Shown here one piece after another: positions 52,737 through 58,023 of a stretch of DNA of 58,023 bases (position 1 is its first letter; each line of letters starts with the position of its first letter). Source of the DNA: Clostridiales bacterium CHKCI001 (lineage in GTDB: Bacteria > Bacillota > Clostridia > Lachnospirales > Lachnospiraceae); the NCBI GenBank assembly GCA_900045905.1, contig FCNS01000024.1:1-58023 (forward strand). The letters run 5' to 3'. Both the position numbers and the translations under genes were made by a program. The notes under the pieces are model-generated. The model searched no databases. It saw only the letters and a program-made list of their open reading frames with translations, and was not told where the DNA came from.

Positions 52737-54674
52737 ATGAAATTTTGCTATGGAAAAATGGATTGGCTGACATTGGAAAGAGGACAGGAAAACTGTTATT
52801 TGCTTACAAATGGATTAGGGGGATTTTCCTCTAGTACAATTGTAAATTCTAATACAAGAAATGATCATGCCTTTTTTATGGGGAGCAAAAAGGCTCCAAA
52901 TGAACGAATTAATTTGATCCATAAATTAGAAGAATGGATTACAATTGATGAAAAAACATATCCTGTTTCTACACAGCAATATGTCAATCATATACAGGAT
53001 AGTCATAACTATTTAGCTGAATTTTCTTTTGAGGATTATCCACAATGGATTTATCTATATGAGGGAATTGAATTGATTAAGACAATTGCAATGAAGCAGG
53101 GTGAAAATACAATTGCAGTTTGTTATGAAATTGTGAATGAAACGGAGAAAAAAGCAGTGCTTTCAGTAACTCCGTGGATGGAATTTGTTTCAAAAGGAGC
53201 ATTTTTAGAAAAAAGTCAAGTTTTTACAATAAAAGACGGAACAGTGGAATCCAATGAAATCTGTCTTTATGAGAATACAAATGGAATTGTACAAGAGACC
53301 AAAACGGAATATCGAGATGATTTTTATTATGCTTATGACTACTGTGATGGACGGAAGGAAATAGGAGCCGCAGTAAAAAATCATACGATTGTATTTGAAA
53401 CTAAACCAAAGCAAACTCAAAAATGGGAAATTGTTTATAGCATGAGTCCAATTCAAGAAGATGCGGCATCTATTTTTGAGCAGAGTGTTCAATATAGAAA
53501 ACAGCTTGTAAAAGTTTCAGGAATTCAGTCAGATGTAGGTCAGATGCTTGTAAAAAGTGCGAACCAGTTTATTTCGGAAAGAGAATCCACAGGAGGAAAA
53601 ACAATTCTGGCAGGATATCCATTTTTTGAAGATTGGGGCCGAGATACGATGATTGCGATGGCAGGATGCTGTATTACAACGAAACAATTTGAAACCGCAA
53701 AAGATATTTTCCGTACCTTTATGCAATACTGTCAAGATGGATTGATGCCAAATCTTTTTCCAGAAGGTGGAAAAGAACCAATGTATAATACAGTCGATGC
53801 GGCATTGTTATTTATCAATACAATTTACTTATATTATAAAGAAACCGCAGATATCGATTTTGTAAAAGAAGCTTGGGATGTTATGAAGCAGATCATCTAT
53901 TATTATAAGAATGGAACCAGATTTGGAATTCATACGGATCAGGATGGACTGATTATGGCAGGAGAGGGCTTAGATCAAGTAACATGGATGGATGTTAGAG
54001 TTGGAGAAATCCTTCCAACTCCAAGACATGGAAAACCAGTTGAAATTAATGCCTATTGGTACAGTGCATTGAAGATTATGCAAGAGTTTGCAGAACAATT
54101 TTTGGATCAGGCAATGCCATATGGACAGATGGCAGAACAAGTAAAAGAAAGTTTCTGCAGTCAGTTTTGGAATGAAAAATCTCATTGCCTGAAAGATGTT
54201 GTATCGGGAACGGATGCGGATGAGCAGATCCGTTGCAATCAGATTTGGGCAGTGTCCATGCCTTATACAATGCTGACAGAGGAAAAAGAACGCCAAGTAG
54301 TAGAAACGGTATTTGAGAAACTCTACACTCCATATGGGTTACGTACATTAAATAAAGAAGATAAACAATTTCATGCAGTTTATGGAGGAAAGCAGTTAAA
54401 ACGTGATTTGGCTTATCATCAAGGTACTGTGTGGGCATTTCCATTGGGAGCTTATTATCTTTCTTACCTAAAAGTATATAACTATTCAGAGGAAGCCAAA
54501 AATACGGTACAAAGACGTTTATCGATGCTGAAAAATGCAATGAGAGAAGGCTGCGTGGGACAACTTCCAGAAATCTATGATGGAGAAAATCCAACCCGTT
54601 CTCAAGGCTGTTTTGCACAGGCATGGAGCGTTGGAGAATTACTGCGTGTCTATGCAGAATTAGAGAGAAACTAA
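52737..54674 (+). CDS. Glycogen debranching enzyme (amylo-alpha-1,6-glucosidase, GH133)
   Basis: 645 residues. N-terminal GDE_N-type beta domain (about 1-220, with ENCYLLTNGLGGFSSSTIVNSNTRNDHAFF) and a C-terminal (alpha/alpha)6 domain (about 265-640). Catalytic region EGLDQVTWMDVRVG (near 408-421; acidic Glu and Asp) and FFEDWGRDTMIAMAG (near 296-310). It removes alpha-1,6 branches as glucose, completing phosphorolysis of glycogen or maltodextrin. No signal peptide, so it works inside the cell on imported oligosaccharide or on stored glycogen. ATG at 52737 follows GGAGG. Last gene of the cluster. Confidence 0.93.
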   Translation: MKFCYGKMDWLTLERGQENCYLLTNGLGGFSSSTIVNSNTRNDHAFFMGSKKAPNERINLIHKLEEWITIDEKTYPVSTQQYVNHIQDSHNYLAEFSFEDYPQWIYLYEGIELIKTIAMKQGENTIAVCYEIVNETEKKAVLSVTPWMEFVSKGAFLEKSQVFTIKDGTVESNEICLYENTNGIVQETKTEYRDDFYYAYDYCDGRKEIGAAVKNHTIVFETKPKQTQKWEIVYSMSPIQEDAASIFEQSVQYRKQLVKVSGIQSDVGQMLVKSANQFISERESTGGKTILAGYPFFEDWGRDTMIAMAGCCITTKQFETAKDIFRTFMQYCQDGLMPNLFPEGGKEPMYNTVDAALLFINTIYLYYKETADIDFVKEAWDVMKQIIYYYKNGTRFGIHTDQDGLIMAGEGLDQVTWMDVRVGEILPTPRHGKPVEINAYWYSALKIMQEFAEQFLDQAMPYGQMAEQVKESFCSQFWNEKSHCLKDVVSGTDADEQIRCNQIWAVSMPYTMLTEEKERQVVETVFEKLYTPYGLRTLNKEDKQFHAVYGGKQLKRDLAYHQGTVWAFPLGAYYLSYLKVYNYSEEAKNTVQRRLSMLKNAMREGCVGQLPEIYDGENPTRSQGCFAQAWSVGELLRVYAELERN

Positions 54675-54711
54675 AGATTTGATTTACAACGATATCGTTT
54701 CGTAGTAAGAT

Positions 54712-54744
54712 AAAGAAAGAGCTGTTAAAAAGCTCTTTCTTTTG
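54712..54744 (+). terminator. Terminator of the glucan operon
   Basis: AAAGAAAGAGCT (54712-54723) pairs with AGCTCTTTCTTT (54731-54742), 12 bp, loop of seven. The T-rich 3' arm serves as the U tract. Confidence 0.75.
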
Positions 54745-54832
54745 TTAGGATGCATACATCCAGTGGAGATTCCTTTTGTTTGTATGGAAATAAAATCAAA
54801 ATAGTTTGGATGAATATTGAGGAATTTTACTT

Positions 54833-56584
54833 ATGAAGTTTTTATTAGTTGCAGTAAACGCAAAATATATTCACAGTAATCCTGCTATCTACAGTTTAAA
54901 ATCATATGTTGGACAGCGGGGAATGCATGTGGAATTAGCAGAGTATACGATTAATCATATGTCAGAATTTATTTTAAAGGATATTTATAAAAGAAAACCA
55001 GATGTAATTGGATTTTCTTGTTATATATGGAATATTAGCATGGTGAAACGATTAATCTTAGATTTAAACCAAATCTTGCCAGAGGTTCCGATTTGGTTGG
55101 GAGGTCCTGAAGTTTCATTTGATTGTGCATCGTTGTTGGAACAAATGCCGCAAGTAGATGGAATTATGTTTGGAGAGGGAGAACGAGTTTTTTCTAATTT
55201 ACTGGATTATTACTTGACTGGAATCCCAAAAAAAGAAACGATTAGAGGAATCGCTTACCGAGCAGAAAACCAGCAAATTTTTGTCAATGAACCAGAGCCA
55301 GTTATGAATCTGACAGAGGTTCCATTTTTATATGACGATTTTCAGAAATGGGAACACCGAATTATTTATTATGAAACGAGTCGAGGATGTCCATTCCGAT
55401 GTAGTTATTGTCTGTCTTCTGTTGATAAGCAGCTCAGGTTTCGGGATTTGAGTGTTGTAAAGAGAGAGCTAGACTTGTTTTTAAAGCAAAAAGTGGCTCA
55501 GGTAAAATTTGTAGATCGAACGTTTAATGCCAAGAAATCACATGGTTTAGAAATATGGAAGTATTTATTGGAACATGATAACGGAGTGACTAATTTTCAT
55601 TTTGAGGTTTCTGCCGATTTGATTCAAGAGGATGAATTAAATGTGTTAAAACAAATGCGTCCAGGACTGATTCAATTAGAAATTGGGGTGCAGACGACGA
55701 ATCCAAAGACAGCAGAGGCGATTTGTCGTCACGCTTCTTTTGAACAAATTAGTCATGTAGTACGAAAAATTAATTCCTTTCATAACATTCATCAGCACTT
55801 AGATTTAATTGCAGGGCTGCCATATGAGGATTATGAAAGCTTTGGACGTTCTTTTAATGAAGTTTATGCATTGGAGCCAGATCAGCTTCAAATGGGATTT
55901 TTAAAAGTATTAAAAGGTTCCCCGATGCATAAACAAGCTAAGACATATGGGATTCATTATAGTCAATATCCTCCATATGAAGTATTGTTTACGAAATGGC
56001 TTTCTTATACTGATTTGCTAAAATTAAAGGGAATCGAAGAAGTATTGGAAGTTTATTATAATAGTGGACAGTTTTGTCTTACGATGTCATATTTAGAACA
56101 AAAATTTCCTACCGCATTTGCAATGTATGAAGCACTTGCAGATTATTATGAGAAAAATGGCTTATTCTCCGTTAGCCATAGCCGAGCTGCCCGCTATGAA
56201 ATATTAAAAGCATTTGCAGTCGAGATAGATGGGACGGACGAGCTGGCTTATAATAATGTATTAACTTATGATTATAATGCTAGAGAAAAAGCGAAAAAAC
56301 GTCCTGCTTTTTCAAAGGACTTATCTTCGTATTGGGAACAGATAAAAGCGTTTTATCAAGAAGAAGCCAAGACACATCAATTATTAAATGGGTATGAGTC
56401 TTATAACAGCCGACAATTGGAGCATATGACACAATTGGAAGTGTTTGACTTTGATTTGCTGAGTTGGAATAAGGACAAAAAAACGTCATTGAGAAAAAAA
56501 GAAACATGGGTATTATTTGATTACAAAAATCGAGATCCGCTTACAAATAATGCAAACGTAATTCGTATAGAGAAAGAGGAATAG
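54833..56584 (+). CDS. B12-binding-domain radical SAM protein (DUF4080 type)
   Basis: 583 residues. B12-binding-like N-terminal domain (about 1-130, LLVAVNAKYIHSNPAIYSLK, ...GFSCYIWN), the radical SAM cysteines in RGCPFRCSYC (near 185-194, CxxxCxxC), a TIM-barrel with QLEIGVQTTNPKTAEAI, and a C-terminal DUF4080 domain (about 370-575). Such proteins are often labelled B12-binding domain-containing radical SAM protein. Substrate unknown; they modify nucleic acids or small molecules. The sequence just before the ATG has only a weak SD (TTGAGGAA). The next gene, nth, starts 3 bases after its stop. Confidence 0.88.
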   Translation: MKFLLVAVNAKYIHSNPAIYSLKSYVGQRGMHVELAEYTINHMSEFILKDIYKRKPDVIGFSCYIWNISMVKRLILDLNQILPEVPIWLGGPEVSFDCASLLEQMPQVDGIMFGEGERVFSNLLDYYLTGIPKKETIRGIAYRAENQQIFVNEPEPVMNLTEVPFLYDDFQKWEHRIIYYETSRGCPFRCSYCLSSVDKQLRFRDLSVVKRELDLFLKQKVAQVKFVDRTFNAKKSHGLEIWKYLLEHDNGVTNFHFEVSADLIQEDELNVLKQMRPGLIQLEIGVQTTNPKTAEAICRHASFEQISHVVRKINSFHNIHQHLDLIAGLPYEDYESFGRSFNEVYALEPDQLQMGFLKVLKGSPMHKQAKTYGIHYSQYPPYEVLFTKWLSYTDLLKLKGIEEVLEVYYNSGQFCLTMSYLEQKFPTAFAMYEALADYYEKNGLFSVSHSRAARYEILKAFAVEIDGTDELAYNNVLTYDYNAREKAKKRPAFSKDLSSYWEQIKAFYQEEAKTHQLLNGYESYNSRQLEHMTQLEVFDFDLLSWNKDKKTSLRKKETWVLFDYKNRDPLTNNANVIRIEKEE

Positions 56585-56587
56585 TAT

Positions 56588-57235
56588 ATGGAAAAACCAC
56601 AGCCAGAACGAGTAAAGAAAATATTGGAGTTACTAGATCAGGAATACGGAATGGAGTACCGCTGTTACTTAAATCATGAAAATGCCTGGCAGCTTCTAAT
56701 TGCAGTTATTTTAAGTGCACAATGTACTGATGCAAGAGTGAATATTGTAACAAAAGACTTATTTCAAAAATATGATACGCTGGAAAAATTTGCAAATGCA
56801 GATCAGGCAGAACTGGAAAAAGACATTCATTCCACAGGCTTTTTTCGGATGAAGGCGAAAAATATTATTTCCTGTGCTAGGGTACTAATAGAACGTTTCA
56901 ACGGAGAAGTGCCAAGAACAATAGAGGAGCTGACTTCCCTGGCAGGAGTAGGAAGAAAAACAGCGAATGTAATACGTGGAAATATTTATCACGATCCAAG
57001 TATTGTAGTGGATACTCATGTAAAAAGAATTTCCAGAAAGTTAGGATTTGTCCAAAGTAGTGATCCAGAAAAAATTGAATATGAGTTAATGGAGATACTG
57101 CCAAAGGATCATTGGATTTTGTATAATATTCATATTATTACATTGGGGAGAACGATTTGTACGGCACGCAAGCCAAAATGTAAGGAATGTTTCTTAAGGG
57201 AATATTGTCCACAGGAGGAGATATTAAGTAATTAA
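56588..57235 (+). CDS. nth: Endonuclease III
   Basis: 215 residues. Helix-hairpin-helix with the catalytic Lys in LTSLAGVGRKTANVI (near 116-130), the catalytic Asp in VDTHVKRISRKLG (near 139), and the C-terminal 4Fe-4S loop C-x6-C-x2-C-x5-C (CTARKPKCKECFLREYC). It is a DNA glycosylase/AP-lyase that excises oxidised pyrimidines. No SD is obvious, and the start is 3 bases from the radical SAM stop, so translation is probably coupled. Confidence 0.95.
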   Translation: MEKPQPERVKKILELLDQEYGMEYRCYLNHENAWQLLIAVILSAQCTDARVNIVTKDLFQKYDTLEKFANADQAELEKDIHSTGFFRMKAKNIISCARVLIERFNGEVPRTIEELTSLAGVGRKTANVIRGNIYHDPSIVVDTHVKRISRKLGFVQSSDPEKIEYELMEILPKDHWILYNIHIITLGRTICTARKPKCKECFLREYCPQEEILSN

Positions 57236-57240
57236 AAACG

Positions 57241-57269
57241 TAGACAAAAAGATTTGTATGTGTTATAAT
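57241..57269 (+). promoter_or_regulatory. Promoter in the IS607-type element
   Basis: TAGACA (57241-57246), 17-bp spacer, TATAAT (57264-57269). It lies just upstream of the tnpA remnant and would transcribe the tnpB. Confidence 0.6.
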
Positions 57270-57295
57270 GTGTTTGTAAAAGAATGGAGATTTTT

Positions 57296-57388
57296 ATGAA
57301 CACAAAAAATATCATAAATTATAAACCAAAAGATTTTCTTGAATTATTAGGGGGCTCAGTTAAGACATTGCAACGTTGGGAAGGATGA
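57296..57388 (+). pseudogene. tnpA remnant of IS607 serine recombinase (N-terminal HTH only)
   Basis: Thirty codons ending in TGA. Residues 9-28 (YKPKDFLELLGGSVKTLQRW) match the MerR-like DNA-binding start of IS607 TnpA, which in full copies goes on for ~170 residues into the serine-recombinase domain. After WEG the frame stops; the other frame of this junction (KDEEITKELQDGNK) looks like the tail of a longer tnpA, so an internal deletion is likely. The TGA overlaps the tnpB ATG. It lacks all catalytic residues. Confidence 0.8.
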
Positions 57389-58023
57389 AGAAATTACTAA
57401 AGAGTTACAAGACGGAAATAAATCCCACACGGGAGCAAATACAAAAGATAAATAAAACGATTGGAACTTGTAGATTTGTGTATAATTTCTATCTTGCTTA
57501 CACCAAAGAACGTTACAACAATGGCGAAACATTTATGAGTGGTAAAAGTTTTAGTGTTCGGTTAAATAAGGAATATCTTCCGAATCATCCTGATTACATG
57601 TGGATGAAAGAAGTGAGTTTGAAATCGGTAAAGAAATCTATTGAAAATGGATGTAGTGCTTTTACAAGATTTTTCAAAGGTCAGAGTAAATTTCCTAATT
57701 TCAAGAAGAAAGGAAAATCTGATGTGAAGATGTATTTTGTAAAAAACAATCCAAACGATTGTTTTTGTGAAAGGCATAGAATTAAGATTCCTACTCTTGG
57801 CTGGGTAAGAGTGAAGGAAAAAGGTTATATTCCTACAACGACCAAGAATGGATCGAGAATTAAAAGTGGTACGGTTTCTTGTAAAGCAGGAAGATATTAT
57901 GTATCTGTTCTGGTAGATATTCCTGATACAGAAAAAACACAATTAAATGATTTTGGACTAGGAATCGATTTAGGAATAAAAGATTTTGCAATTATTAGTA
58001 ATGGAATTACAAAGAAAAATATT
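57385..58023 (+). CDS. TnpB (IS607-type RNA-guided nuclease), 3' part outside window
   Basis: 213 codons open to the right edge. N-terminus KSYKTEINPTREQIQKINKTIGTCRFVYNFYL is the OrfB_IS605-type HTH region, with FKGQSKFPNFKKKGKSD (near 96-112) and a wedge region, and the first RuvC Asp in GIDLGIKDFAI (Asp near 195). The other RuvC residues and the zinc ribbon would lie beyond the window. In full elements TnpB is an omega-RNA-guided DNA endonuclease that keeps the element at its site. ATG start couples to the tnpA remnant. Intact within the visible part. Confidence 0.9.
   Translation, partial: MKKLLKSYKTEINPTREQIQKINKTIGTCRFVYNFYLAYTKERYNNGETFMSGKSFSVRLNKEYLPNHPDYMWMKEVSLKSVKKSIENGCSAFTRFFKGQSKFPNFKKKGKSDVKMYFVKNNPNDCFCERHRIKIPTLGWVRVKEKGYIPTTTKNGSRIKSGTVSCKAGRYYVSVLVDIPDTEKTQLNDFGLGIDLGIKDFAIISNGITKKNI

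Larger units (their letters stand above)
57245..58023 (+). mobile_element. IS607-type element with tnpA deleted, tnpB open, partial
   Basis: A tnpA start of 30 codons with the IS607 helix-turn-helix is directly followed by tnpB (ATGA overlap). IS607 normally has a ~200-codon serine recombinase; here almost all is missing, so the element cannot encode its own recombinase. The exact left end is not defined by sequence because IS607 lacks terminal repeats; I start it at the end of the nth region. The right end lies outside the window. Confidence 0.8.

Noticed and set aside
54076-54624. 182-codon open frame on the - strand inside the debranching enzyme gene
   Set aside because: It lies fully antisense to a confident gene, has no ribosome site, and its Leu/His/Ser-rich composition is that of a shadow frame.
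57241-58023. 57-kb composite transposon between the two TnpB-type elements
   Set aside because: IS200/605 and IS607 elements do not form composites in the classical way, and the interval holds ordinary housekeeping genes; nothing shows joint mobility.

Overview
The window reads as chromosomal DNA of a low-GC, endospore-forming anaerobic Firmicute, most likely a Lachnospiraceae-type Clostridium relative. The support is: AT-rich codon use, strong AGGAGG ribosome sites, TTG starts, a T-box leader, a yybP-ykoY manganese leader, a LexA/DinR-type SOS box, an ECF-type thiamine S component, a YesMN two-component pair, and SpoIID-like and CotH-like proteins. I do not commit to a genus. No phage and no CRISPR array are visible.

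Layout. 1-0.34 kb: right end of a TnpB-type insertion element running into a small membrane gene without a normal start. 0.5-4.0 kb: operon of VTC polyphosphate polymerase, DUF4956 membrane protein and CotH-like kinase, behind a PhoP-box-like repeat. 4.0-8.1 kb: thiT, then an unknown protein + Fe-alcohol dehydrogenase + aldehyde dehydrogenase operon. 8.1-12.7 kb: DtxR-type regulator, AEC transporter, and a manganese-riboswitch-controlled P-type ATPase. 12.8-16 kb: tRNA-Gln(CTG), acyl-ACP thioesterase, CvfB-like S1 protein, XRE regulator. 16-18.4 kb: MsmK/UgpC-type ATPase and a PucR/CdaR-type regulator. 18.5-23.5 kb: ftsE-ftsX-M23 protein-S41 protease (cell-wall hydrolysis control). 23.6-28.6 kb: uvrB-uvrA behind a LexA box. 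28.7-30.9 kb: T-box, trpS, small lipoprotein. 31-35 kb: divergent phosphoribosyltransferase, GNAT, SpoIID-like/PG-binding protein, lactonase. 35-40.3 kb: XRE-cupin regulator, potABCD, truA. 40.4-43 kb: phosphoglycerate mutase and UDP-sugar pyrophosphorylase. 43.2-54.7 kb: YesN/YesM two-component system, MalEFG-type importer, second solute-binding lipoprotein and glycogen-debranching enzyme, a candidate alpha-glucan uptake/degradation locus. 54.8-57.2 kb: B12-binding radical SAM protein and endonuclease III. 57.2-58.0 kb: IS607-type element whose tnpA is reduced to 30 codons, followed by an open tnpB that leaves the window.

Working together. The glucan importer at 47-51 kb has no ATPase gene beside it; the orphan MsmK-type ATPase at 16 kb could energise it. 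FtsEX lies directly before a coiled-coil M23 protein whose HxH zinc motif reads HLD, which fits an EnvC-like activator role or altered metal binding. The manganese leader and a DtxR-type regulator lie within about 1.5 kb of each other. Two XRE regulators 20 kb apart carry almost the same operator core.

The least conventional signals are: dispersed intergenic palindromes whose apical stem co-varies between copies; a terminator hairpin that also carries the Shine-Dalgarno of the next gene; the PhoP-box/VTC/DUF4956/CotH module; the HLD substitution; and the tnpA-deleted IS607 element. I found no large wholly unknown multi-gene defence or biosynthetic system.
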